From: Taeniopygia guttata
Lineage: Eukaryota > Chordata > Aves > Passeriformes > Estrildidae
Assembly (NCBI RefSeq): GCF_048771995.1
Contig: NC_133030.1
Location: forward strand, 40,238,001-40,302,000
Direction of reading: 5' to 3'
DNA: 64,000 bases
Program-made: the position numbers and the translations under genes
Notes under the pieces: model-generated
The model's input: the letters and a program-made list of their open reading frames with translations, nothing else
Databases searched by the model: none
What the model was told of the DNA's origin: nothing
Part shown: positions 12,003 through 23,420 of the stretch, in pieces
Position numbering within the stretch: the first letter of the stretch is position 1
Layout: the number at the start of each line of letters is the position of its first letter

Positions 12003-12033
12003 CCCCCCCCCCCCCCTTTTTCGGGGGAGGGGG
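12003..12033. repeat. C14 / T5 / G-run low-complexity tract
   Basis: Fourteen consecutive C are followed by TTTTTC, then GGGGGAGGGGG. The C and G runs are complementary across a 6-nt spacer and could fold back. The minus strand has a G14 run able to contribute to a G-quadruplex. Confidence 0.9.
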
Positions 12034-13757
12034 AAGCAAGGCTAGGATTAGGTTGGGGATGTTTAAACACATTTAAATCCTCAATATTTTAGGATACCTG
12101 CCACTGGTATGACTTCTGAAGGCACAAATTTTTAGTTTTTCAACAGACAAAGTTGCTTGGAGTTTCTCATAACTACAAAGCCTACTGTAACTAATAAACT
12201 CTTTCTTAAGTGTTATCAGTTGAAATTTTGTATTATCTCACAGTAACAACTGTCACAATTTACCTCTTGCCTTAAATTAACACCATATTGTGCTCCAACA
12301 GTGTGCTCAGGATCTGTAAACTACCAAGTTCCTAATTTTCTGAAGCTAACACTACACTGATGTTCTTATACTTATGTTATTACAAATTTCTTGACTCCTA
12401 AACCATCTACAACTTCCTAAAGGCTGAGTCAATTCAATGTTCTTTTGACCCCTGACTTTGTTTTAACCAACCAAATAATTTGCTGCCTTTCTTATAAAAG
12501 AAGAGGTAGGGAAGGGCACATGCCTAAAACGTTGGGAGATCAAAGCTGAAGGTCCTTTTCAGGCATCTTTTCAGCCTGTTTTTCAAGCCTCAAGCAGTTG
12601 AGTAGCTCAATCTTTTCTCAGTGTGGCTGCTACCCTGCTAAGTGGCCTGAATATTGGTGGTACCCTAGAAACGGCAAATTTAGGGTGAGCCCAATCCCTG
12701 AAACATGTGGGGTTGGTTTGGTTTTTGTTTTTGTTTATTTTCTGCCTAATCCCACATGGTTTGTTTCTTACATCTGTTGCCAGGTTTTCTGAAGCTGGAG
12801 GCAGCCAGCAGAAGGCACTGGGTGCTGTCTAGTGGCAGAATTATTCAATATAAAAAAGTCCTACATGGTGGTGGTAGCCACATACTGAAGTGCTTCCAGG
12901 AAACATTAATGATAACATAGGCAACAACTTCAACTAGTGAAAGTGCAAGTCCCTGAGATTTGGTGCTGAGGACAGTCCCTGCAGGTGTGGGATGCACAGC
13001 TCCAGCGCCTGTCCAGAAACAGATGTGTGTTCGAGTCAGAGATGTTGTAACCAGCTGCAGGTGATGACTCTCTGTGTTTGCTCGTCTCAAAATTAGGCAA
13101 AGCTTTGCTACTCGGTTCTTAGGTACTACTGAGAGTTTGGCTCTTAATCCCTGCACTCATCTGTCCCCACTTGTAAAATAGCACTTCCTTGAGGGGAAGC
13201 CATAAGGTTTAAGATGTTTGACATTGATTTATCAGATTATTTGGTTGTGGGGAACCTTAGAACTAACAAAAATAGGCAGTTATGTTACACAGAATGTATT
13301 CTGAGCACGACACAGTAAGTTATTTTGCATTTAAAACTGTGAAGCAGGATCTAGTTTTTAGTCATTCGAAGGGTTATTTTATTGGAATGATCCTTGGATT
13401 GAAGAACAAGAATAATTATAGTTAGGCAAAATCTGTGTATGGTATGTAAACACTAGCTGCCTTTTTCAATTTTTTTACCATTTTAATAGCAAGAATCAAA
13501 TCACAGAGCAGTTTTGTGAGTATATAATTTCTGGCTCCAAAACTCACTTGTGATGAATAGCCTAAAACTCAGCACCTATGGGAAGAGTTGTGAGATTATG
13601 TGGTAAAATATATTGTTAGTTGCACAACATTTACTAAATTCCCATCTTTGTCCAGGGTCTTTTATTCTCTGATTGTGTGGTCTTGCTTCTTGTATGACTG
13701 GAGTATTCATTATATCTCTAAATAGAAACCAAAGGAAAGCTTTTTGGGATGAAAAGG
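12034..13757. other. Intergenic, nothing recognised
   Basis: No gene or family-assignable repeat was seen. The interval is slightly richer in GC around 12800-13160, where a 103-codon minus-strand frame occurs without recognisable similarity. Confidence 0.5.
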
Positions 13758-13843
13758 ATTTTTGGTTTGGTGGGGTTTTTTTTTTGGGTTTTTTTTTGTT
13801 TGTTTGTTTGGTTGCTTTTTTTGGTTTTTTTTTGGTTTTTTTT
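13758..13843. repeat. T/G-rich low-complexity tract
   Basis: About 85 bp consists almost entirely of T and G on the + strand: T runs of 6-10 broken by GG or GGG, plus a (GTTT)n stretch. The apparent open frame across it codes mainly for Phe, Gly and Val and is an artefact of composition. Confidence 0.9.
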
Positions 13844-14076
13844 AAATTATTCCAGTGTTTGTATTTTAAATAGTTTGAGATGCATATAAATATTCCTAAT
13901 GATTAGGCAGTAGTCAGCCAACTCCAACTTGCCTACAAATGAACATTTTTAATCAGGCTTCATCTGAATGGGGTTCTATCATAAAAATTTCACACACAAA
14001 CTTGGAGAAAGCTTATTGTTTCTCATTTTAAATAATGCTCATTCTTTGTGGGTTTCTGGCTGGTTGATTGGTTTCG

Positions 14077-14091
14077 TGGTGGTGGTGGTGG
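14077..14091 (+). repeat. (TGG)5 microsatellite
   Basis: There are five tandem TGG units in a T/G-rich setting, a possible short tandem length polymorphism. Confidence 0.85.
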
Positions 14092-15664
14092 TTTTGTTTC
14101 CCTTCCTGGGATATAAATAACCCAGTATTGTTTGAAATTGTATAGAATAATCTTTTTTTCTTGCTATGTAGGATTCAGGGTGTGGGTGGTTTATTTTACA
14201 CTATAATACAAGAAATATTTTTGTCACAGAGGACTGACCATATCCCACTTATATTTTATTTTATGAAGAAGGCTATCACAGCAAGGGCTATCTCCCAATA
14301 TCTAGTATCAGGCTAATCTCATTATCTCAATTTTAACTTTGGAAATATTCAGAACCAGAATGTTAGCAATCACATTTGGTGATAATAATGTGGAAAAATT
14401 TTCAACACCACCAGCTTCTGGGATTTGGCATCCCTTCCTTGGAAGGAGCTATTCCAATATGAGTGGCAAGCCGCTTCCGTGGCCTTAAGGTTAAAACCCC
14501 CCAGTCAGGACTGGGCAGCAGAGCATTCCTGGTGATTTAAAGGCAAGAAGTGGATGTTGTAGTTGGTGGAAGAGGAGCAAAAATGACATTAGCCTCAGCC
14601 CTCAGGTCTCTTCTAACTCCCTCCAAAGGGAGCAACAACACAGGCTGTTACCTCCCACCTACAAACTCTCACTTGCTGTAGCAAAGTGCTTTCTCTGAAT
14701 CCCCTTGCTGCCTTGTCTGATGTAATTAAAGCAGATAAAGAACATTTTAGAGTGAAAGGACTGATGGACAAACAGCTGGTATAGCTGTATCAGTCTCATT
14801 TGCTTGGAAAACTATACTAGGTATGTGTATTTAATATCTAAAATAGTGAGCAAGGAAACCTAAGCCAAGAATAGGGTTTTGTTCCTTTTACTTTTTTTTT
14901 TCATAACTTTTATAATGCTTTATGCATTAATTATAAATTTAATCCTAAATACTCATAGTACTGTCTGCTATTTTATAGCTATCCTGTGGTCTATAGATAT
15001 GTCAATTCTTTTCTAAACTGATGTAGTCTAATATAATTGCAAAAGTAATATTATGGCTATATTTTAGGGTTTTCTGCGCTCTCAGCATATTTAGAAATTT
15101 GTTTTTTATGGTTGGTGCAACCAGTTGTAATATGTATAATAGATAATTGTTTTCTTTGTGAGTTTTTTTGAGTGCTGTGAATAATTCTTTAAAAAAGCAG
15201 AAAAATAAATATGGTTTAGTGATGCTTGACACCAAATGATGGGAGTTTGCCTGAGGAGCTGCAGGCCTGTGCTGCACTTCAGCAGCTTATATACTGCATT
15301 TATAGCTTTGCTTTCAGAGCTGCATGTACAGCTTGGCCACAGGACAAATGTTGCCAGTGAGCTATGATGATGGAGTGTGCAGGCAGCTCCCAGGAGGTAC
15401 CAGTGATCACAGCACCCGCATGTTGTGTCAGTGTCTCTACCTGAAACTGTGGCAACAAGTTCTCCTGTGAATGCTCTTTTTATTTGACAGTAGAAATGAA
15501 TAGACGTGTTTGAGGGAAATCCCATAAAAGCTTAAAAGCCCCAAATCCCAAATGGGGTAGAGATCAGTGCAGCATGCTGAGCACTGATTGGATCCCCATC
15601 TGATGCTGTGCAGCTCAGGATTCCCAGTATCTGAAGAGAAGTAAAATCCTTTATACTATCCTCA

Positions 15665-15668
<4 letters not shown>
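14092..15668. other. Intergenic, nothing recognised
   Basis: No gene is supported. The longest open frame (15106-15525 minus, 139 codons) ends in low-complexity Tyr/Lys-rich sequence, lacks recognised domains and is treated as chance. Confidence 0.5.

Positions 15669-15695
<27 letters not shown>
15669..15695. repeat. Poly(T) tract, 27 nt
   Basis: An uninterrupted run of 27 T. It would be a poly(A) on the minus strand, but no processed-pseudogene body is recognised on its 3' side (the expected position for a minus-strand insertion). Confidence 0.9.
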
Positions 15696-15699
15696 GGTG

Positions 15700-18600
15700 G
15701 TATTAGCTCCATTAAGTGATAATTCAGAGTGTCTGAGTGCTTCTCTTACTGGGATCATAAGAAACCAGGAACTCTCGGTGCAGAGCAACAGTACACTAAT
15801 TTTGAGAAAGATATGTAAACCCAAAGGATACGAGTCTGTATTGCTGGTATGACTTGCAGAGGGTAAATGTAAAGAGAAGAGTGCTACTCTAGTTGTTCTG
15901 AATGCCTGGTATTAAATTCCAGCCATTTAGCTTTTGTTTTTTTATGCTGTAGCTAAGTCTATTGATGTTATTTCAGCTCTGTACATATTAGGTAGTCTCA
16001 AAATAGGAGGCCTATTCTTTCATACCTGAGAATACTGTGCATGAACTTTGCATTCGTGCAAGGCCTTGCTTACATGGAAGTAGAATTGCAGAGGTATAAA
16101 ATTAGGTTTTGTGGATGTACAAATTCTGGAGGATTAGTCTTTTGGTGATTAGGAAAGAGGGAGAATAATCTGTCTTCTCTCTGATTTTTTATTTGGAACT
16201 TGTGTACTTCTGTAACAACAAAGCTACTCTGTGTTATTGGTGATGTCCCCTTGATGCTGGTAGCTACTGGTGTGAGCTGTGGCATAAATCAAAATGTCTG
16301 TTGACTTTGTGTAAGAGAGAATTTATATTTTAATGCTTTTCATAAGAGCTGTGTAGGAAAGCTATAGGCTTTTTTTTTCTTAGTGGTATGCAAATTAAAA
16401 GTCTTGGTGACTCCATAGCAAAATCCAAGATCTCTTCCCACAGCTGCCTCATGGTGCTTGGCCTGTCAGACAGGCCTTTGCTGAGACATGAGCCCCCACC
16501 TTGAGCATGGGCAATGGGAATGGTGAGCTTTTTGCTGCTGAATTTGTCACAGGTATGCTAGTGGATGCTGTGACAGATGTGGAATGGCATGGTGCTCAGC
16601 TCCAAGGGGGCAACAGGTCTGTGCCCTTGCCAATGGCCGTAGCAGGAACACAGGAGCCTGCTGGTGACATGCTGCTCTTATATGGATCCACACTAGAGCT
16701 GCCACCATTGTACCAGGCTGCCTGTGCACAGTAAACATACTGCTCATAAATCTAGATCTTGCAAAGGAGGTAACCCTGAGCTAGACACAGCTGTAGCCGT
16801 CCTTGCCCACTCTAGACTCACAGGCTCAGGCTGTGAAAGGGGTTGTTTTCAACACATGTTGAATGATGCATTGCTGTACAGTGTGGTAAGGGGTGTTTAT
16901 GTATGTTGTGTTGATCTCACAGTTTTATTCCTTCTTACCTTATGAAAGTTTTAACTTACTCCCTCCTTTGCCTTACCTGTACAAGCTAAAGGTACAGCCT
17001 ATGTACAACTGTATCTGAAATTTAATCATCGTCTGTTGGTAGCAAAGGTCATGTGTTCTATGAACATCCCATTCCTGGGTGCAGTAGATGAATTTATCAT
17101 GGAAAAAAACCCACATAGTATTTAAATTGGTAATTTATAGTTTAGAGCAACAGTATGTGGCAAATGCATATTGGAAAATATGAAGAAATGCAATATGCAC
17201 GATAGAGCTCTGTATGTGTTGATCTGTTTTGCTCTTAGTCACACGCTTTTTCTTTTTAGAATTGTTCCATTTTAACAGCCAGTGCGCATGCTGCTGCTTA
17301 GCTAAAGGAACACTTGCAAAAAGTTGTGTGACCTGGGTATTCTGACAGATGACTTTTGCTATTTTTTGTTATCAGATGCTGTATTTTCACTTTTATTTCC
17401 AGTACAGATTTGTATTACAATGGCTGCATTTTTCTATGAAGGACAACTAATGTACTAAGCAGTCAAACTCAGGGCAGTAATTAACCTGGGAGAGATCAAA
17501 GGGTGCTCTTCTAAATCCAATCAATTTGATGGTGGTGAGCAAAGCTCACAGTCTTTCTTTTGCCTTGGTCTCCTATGAATTTTCACTCATTTGCTGCAGG
17601 GCAACTGCTTTCTTGTCAATGCAGTGCACTGCTTGAAAAAAGTCCAGTTGGATGTAACAAATGCAATTTCAATGGGCTTAGTAGAACATCTACTCTTTCA
17701 CTTAACCTTTCCCTTCAGTGAGTGACTCACAGGAACAAGAAATTCCTTGAGCAAAGATTTCTCCAGAACCAATCAAAATGCACCAGGGGTACAGTGTGTC
17801 TGAAGCCAGTGGCGTGTTCTGAGATATTAATTAGTCTGGGTCTTTGCTGAGTGATAGCGCAAACTATGTATGATTTAAAAGGGGAGAAGAAAAAAGTGAA
17901 TATGAAGAACCAAATACTCTGATGAGAAATTGCAGGGCTGGAATGGTAATATTAACAGCCCACCACTTATATGGTCAACAGAGAGATTTCTTCCTTAATG
18001 TACCCTGCTGAGATAAATTATCTCTTGAAAACTATTTCAGCTCAGAATTTTTATGATTCCATTACTTCAATGATTTGATTTCATTATTTGATTTCATGAT
18101 TTCAATATCTCAGTATTTTGGTTGTTACTTGAAGTCCTGGTGTCTCTCCTTTCTTTGTCATATATTGTCAAGGACAAAATATTGTAGGACAAAAAAAGAG
18201 GTTTGATTCAAGCTCCTTTTCCTTAAAAGCAGAGGTTACTGGTGCACTCTACAAGAAGAAAGATGATGGGAGCACATATGTGTTCCTGTCTGGTGTGGAT
18301 GGAGAATGAGGTGGCAGAAAAGGAGATCCTTGCCCAACAAGGAGGACAAGGTAACATCACCAGTAACCCCAATGCTGCACTGAGCACTACGGGAGGAAAT
18401 AATGGAGGGAATTTTGCACACCGGAGCAGAAAGTAGCACAGAAGTTGCAGGATGCCTTAGGATGAAGTGGAATAAAAAGAAAAGAGCATCACACTGCAAA
18501 AAGAGTTCCCCAGCCACAGTGTTTCCTTCCCTTTACTGGTTTTCTCTTGACCTGCCTAGTGAAGACTATTTTGAGCATCTTTTATGTGCGAGAGGGAGAA

Positions 18601-21600
18601 AAGAGATGAGGGTGGCTTCTCTATGGACTTAGACCTCTGTTACTACATGCTGATCTGAATTTTGATCCCTGTAGGATTCTCCCACTCTCTGGTTTTATGT
18701 GAACTGTTGGTAGATTATAGAGGCAGTGAAAGGCTCTCTCCCCTTGCCTGGCTGGAAACTGGGTCAACAGCTTACTAAACTAAGGCAGAGCTTGCTTGCT
18801 TCTAGTATTGGTGGGAGAATCTGAAAATACTAATAGTTCACAGTTAGCTAAGAACATGGAAAAGTCCTCTGACCATGAGATCTGTCATCATTTAAAAGTC
18901 TGCTCATTTTCTTAAGTGTTTGTGAATGATAGAAATCCACACATGTTTTTCCTATAAGTTATCCATAGACATTCTTTGCAGCAGGTTTTTTTTTTGTTGT
19001 TGTTGTTCATGCCTTTGTATTACAGAATGTTCACGAATGTTCTCAGTCCTGATTTAACTTATCTATGCTGATGGGAGAACTGCACCTTCCCCCCAGTCTG
19101 CAACATGTTTCTATCCTGGAAGGCCAAAAAACTTCTGTGTTCCAGGCACTGTCTAGTTGGATACAATTGTTTTATGGTTGGAGCAGGGGGGTTGTTTGTT
19201 TTGTTTTCCTTCCCATTGAATGCAGCAATTGTTGTACACCACTGTACAGTGTACATTGCATTGTCAAATGCTGAGGCAGGGGTTATTTTCTTGCTCTGTA
19301 ACTCTGGTGGGCTGACTGAATCCTTAGGACGCACAGACAACCTGCAAATGCAGTGGAACAGAACTGAACTCTGTCATTGTAACTATTCTAATGGAGTTGT
19401 TTCAGCGCCAATACTGGTCGTCATTTTCAACTTATGAGCAATCTCTTTGAGTTTAATATTTAAATTGCCAGACAATTGTAAAAACATTTAATTCAAGTAG
19501 CCAAAATGCAACTTATTTAATGTGATATGATGGTTTTTAAAGACCTGTCTTTTAAACTGAGCCCATTTGCATTAAACAAAGAGCACATTTTCTCTTACTG
19601 CTTAATTTCTTTTCCTACTTCTATTCTGAACTCCTTTGTAGTGACAACATCTGAGCTCTATGTAAAGCTCAAGTGCTTGTATGTTTACATGAATGATGTG
19701 ATATTAAGTGGTTGACCTGCCTATTATAGAATTTGTAAGGCACAGAATTTTTTATTACACAGCGATAAATGTCACACTATGGAGAACTGAAGATGCTGCT
19801 TCCCAGTAGGAATGAAGCTATTTGTAAGCCAGCTGTAATATTATAAATACAAATATTTTTTGCTTTTTCATTCAAATAGAATTAAATCTTGATTTCTTTT
19901 TCTCATCTCCTCACGATACCAACCAGTACTGAAGAAAGTGATTCTGCTTTATAGTTGGATGTATAACAAATATATTAAAAAATGTAAGAAAAATTATTCT
20001 AGCCAAAGCCTGCTTTAGTTAAATGAATTACTCGTTTAAGTGTAAACAGACAGTGTTAAGCATGTTTGTAGGGGTGAGACGAGACAAAACACTCTTCCAG
20101 TCCTCATTTTATGTTCCATTACCACATAATGTAGTGAGACGACCTGGCTGAACAGAAGAAACCAGGATTGTAAATCCTAACGTTCTGAAAATCAAGTAGG
20201 AGCTATTAACTGTGAATTTCAGAAAGATTAAAAAAAATAAGAAAATAAATATCTTCCTGTAAAACAATTTGGCATACACATTAAGGGCAAAAATTGTGTG
20301 AAAAGAGCTGTTGTACCAGCTAGTACTGAAGCCTCCTGCTCATTCCTCTGTGAGAGGCATCAGGTTCCTCAATTTGCTGGCCATGGGGGACAGCAACACG
20401 AAAGGGAAATTCTTAGAACTGTTGAATTGGAGACATGGAAGGAGAAGGCCAGATGTGAAATTATTGCAGTTTGTGGTTTTGTACACATTTATAAAGGCAT
20501 TGAAGACTAAGTCATACAAAACAGCAGGAATTTCTTTCCTGATTTAAAGTTCCACAGAGGTCTGCTGAGCCTTCATGGTCATAGGCATAGAGAGAAAATT
20601 AAGGCAGAAATAATGAAAAACAGGTGATTCTGCACTAAGTGAATGTAGTTTTCCTTGGGGAAAATTAGTTTGAAAAAGTTTCTTGTTGTGTTATTCTGGT
20701 AGAATCTTTTATGACATCCCTTTGAAACTGTATAGCAGCATTTAAGGTCAAAACACACACACAAAAAAATCTGGACTGAAAACTTCCAAGAAGTTCCAAC
20801 TGTAATGGAAGTTATTACAAATTGTGTAATGATGATGAACACTGCTTTAAGTGTTCTTGAAGTTTGCAGGTTAGACATCTTCTTGGACAAAATTTCTGTT
20901 AAATTCTCTGGAACCTCTCTATATGCTGGATGTGAAGTGGAAAACAATTGTTATCAATTAGCTAACATTAAGGTACTAGGGAAAATATTTATTTTATGAG
21001 GATATGTTTTCCATTTCCTTATGTCTTTTGAAAGTTTAGAGAAAGCAAGCAAACATATAAAGTTTCGCGCAAAGGGCCATAGAAAGCCTGATGTAAATGG
21101 ATAGATGTCTATATAGGGCTCATTTGTGTCTTATGGTAATTTCTCTATATATTTATGGAATTTAGAGCAAAGCCTCTTTTTCTTCAGTAGGCCTTCCTTC
21201 TGCTTTCAATAGGTAAACATATATCCCACACCCAGGTTGATTTAATGATTATTTAAAAATGTTATCAATCTGTATCACAATTTTTAATGTTATCTGCCTG
21301 AGATTGTACTAGCTTAGTTATCCATAAGTGAAGAACACATCAGTAAGTAATACAAATCATATCCAGACTGTCAAACAGAGAACTAAAATAAGATATTAGT
21401 TCAGTGATTGTATTGATATAAAGAATTGTGTATTCAGAATAACAGATTTTGAAAATAGTTATAGCAGCTCAGGAAATAACCTACCTTCTGATGGTAAATC
21501 TATGCACCAGACCACATGATGCCAATGGGAATATCCTACCTGTATCTCATTAATCTCAGAACTCTTTCTCAATTCTGTCATTATAGTGGATTTGCTTTGC

Positions 21601-23095
21601 ATTGGAGTGGAGAAATCTTTAATCTGTTTCTTGTGTAGAACTATCTACTCCCTGCTTCATGTTTCTGGCCCATAATTTCTCTTCTGTCTCTTTAGAGTGA
21701 AAGATGTCCCCTGCAGGTAATCAAGGGATTCAAACAAGAGCCAAAGTCTAAATAAGAGATTTTCTTTTTCACCCAGGTTGGACTGCTAGGGAAGTTTTCC
21801 TCTCACCTTTGTAGTGCTGTGCTTAGTTCTCTTCCTAAAATTATCTGGGAATTCACCAATCCACTATAGAATAAAGACCTAGAACACTGGTGTGTTCTTC
21901 TGTGTCTTTTTGTGACTCAGGGTCCTGGGTTTTGGTTTTTGGTTAGTTTCAGAGTTGAGCAAAGCTTTCTGGTGAATGGTCTGCATCCATGACCTGTGGC
22001 CTGTCCTGACTGATTGCCTGTAATTGTGGGAACCCCTTTTGGAATGAATCCTATCTCAGACTCTTTGAGTGATGGAATTTCCCTAGGCAGAGGAATTTTC
22101 TTTAGTGTTTTTGTTTTCTCCCCTTCTGTCTCATATGAAGGATTTGAAAATGAATGCAAGTCTTTAGGCCTAAGCAAAGAAGGTGTCTGTCTTGTTCAGA
22201 AGTAATGTGTTTTGTGGAGGTGTTTACTTCCCATCTGCTGCACATTTACAGAAATTCATAGACAAAGTTATGAGTTGTTAATTAGAGCAGAAACTGGGGC
22301 AGTTCTTTGTCTCGGATGTGCTTTGCAAATTCACTTAGTATAGATGCTGCATTCAGAATTGTTAGGAGCCCTGTTTTTATTGTCTTCTGTTTTGTCTCTG
22401 AAACTTTAGAGATTTACATTGTACTCAACTGAGAAGAAAATATATTCGTGCTCATAGTGGATGTGAGTCAAACTATGCTTTGATTTAATTAAATTTTTTT
22501 TACATAATCAAAATAACTTAGTGTGCCCTCTAAGAAGGAATGGAATAGTGTAATAATGTGTCCTGTACTGTTGTGAATACCGAAGTAGTTTCCATTCTTC
22601 CTCACAAGGTCCAATCTTGCAGCTCAGAAAAAGTAAGGGAATTTATTTATGTGTACATTAAAACCCAAGTTTTCTGCTTCCCACAAAATGAGAATTTAAC
22701 ATTGCCTACAGTTGGTGTGAATAGTAAAAGGAACAGGAAACAAAAAAGTCCTTTGGAGCTCGGTGAAGGGGACCTGACAGACTACAAGAGATCCACATGA
22801 CATCTGCACATTTTTCTGTACGTTAGCACTGGAAAGAGGATAGAATTACCAGGAAATGTTGCCCTGTGGTTTCTGTATTGAAGTGGCTCCATCTGTGCCA
22901 CCTGTGGATGACATGATTGGAGCATTAGTTCTTGCTCTGCCTTAGCACTATTGATAACTCTGCTTAACATCGCCACAGGGGAGGCTTTGTTGGAGGCTGC
23001 AGTCACTTCGCCTGAGCAATGGTGTACATTGGCTCCTCCATTCAACCCTTTTTTCTGACATTATCGCATTTGAATGGGCCACCAGTGAAGCCATT
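15700..23095. other. Intergenic, largely unique sequence
   Basis: No gene or transposon family was recognised across about 7.4 kb. Minor structures are a 7-bp-arm hairpin at 16460-16476 (GGCCTGT / ACAGGCC), a short direct repeat of ATTTGATTTCAT units at 18071-18106, a T10(GTT)4 tract at 18986-19007, and a 12-bp palindrome CACTGTACAGTG at 19240-19251. The open frames in this interval lack recognisable products. Confidence 0.5.
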
Positions 23096-23099
23096 CAGT

Positions 23100-23420
23100 G
23101 AGAACATGCAGCGGGGCTCCTGGGTGGCCTGGGGCTGAGCCCAGCACCCCCGTTAATGGACTGCCGCCGCAGCCCATTGAGCTCCATGAACTCCGTGACC
23201 AAAGAGAAGTGAGACAAAGATGTCCCTCAGCGCGATGTGTAGGTCAGGGCTGGACAAAAGCAGATAGTGACAATCAAACCAGTTAGATTGCTCCACTAAA
23301 AGGGGACACCTACCAGCACGGACCTCCGTTCCCGCAGGGCTGCGCCGTGCGCTCCCCTCTGCCCGTCCCCTGGGCCTTGGGCTGCAGTGGCGCGGCAGCT
23401 CTGAGCACCTACCTGAGCTC
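23100..23420. promoter_or_regulatory. CpG-dense GC-rich patch (candidate promoter or enhancer)
   Basis: I count about 16 CpG dinucleotides between 23112 and 23395, in a block clearly richer in GC than its AT-rich, CpG-poor surroundings. Such a patch can be a small CpG island promoter (for example of a non-coding RNA), an unmethylated enhancer, or the remnant of a GC-rich repeat. No TATA box or coding exon was identified. The short frames on both strands reflect high GC rather than a recognised protein. Confidence 0.4.

Noticed and set aside
13673..13873. 66-codon open frame across the T/G tract
   Set aside because: It is an artefact of T/G-rich composition (Phe/Gly/Val-rich).
15106..15525. 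139-codon minus-strand open frame
   Set aside because: No recognised family, a low-complexity C-terminal part, and no splice or promoter context. A frame this long is expected by chance in 64 kb.
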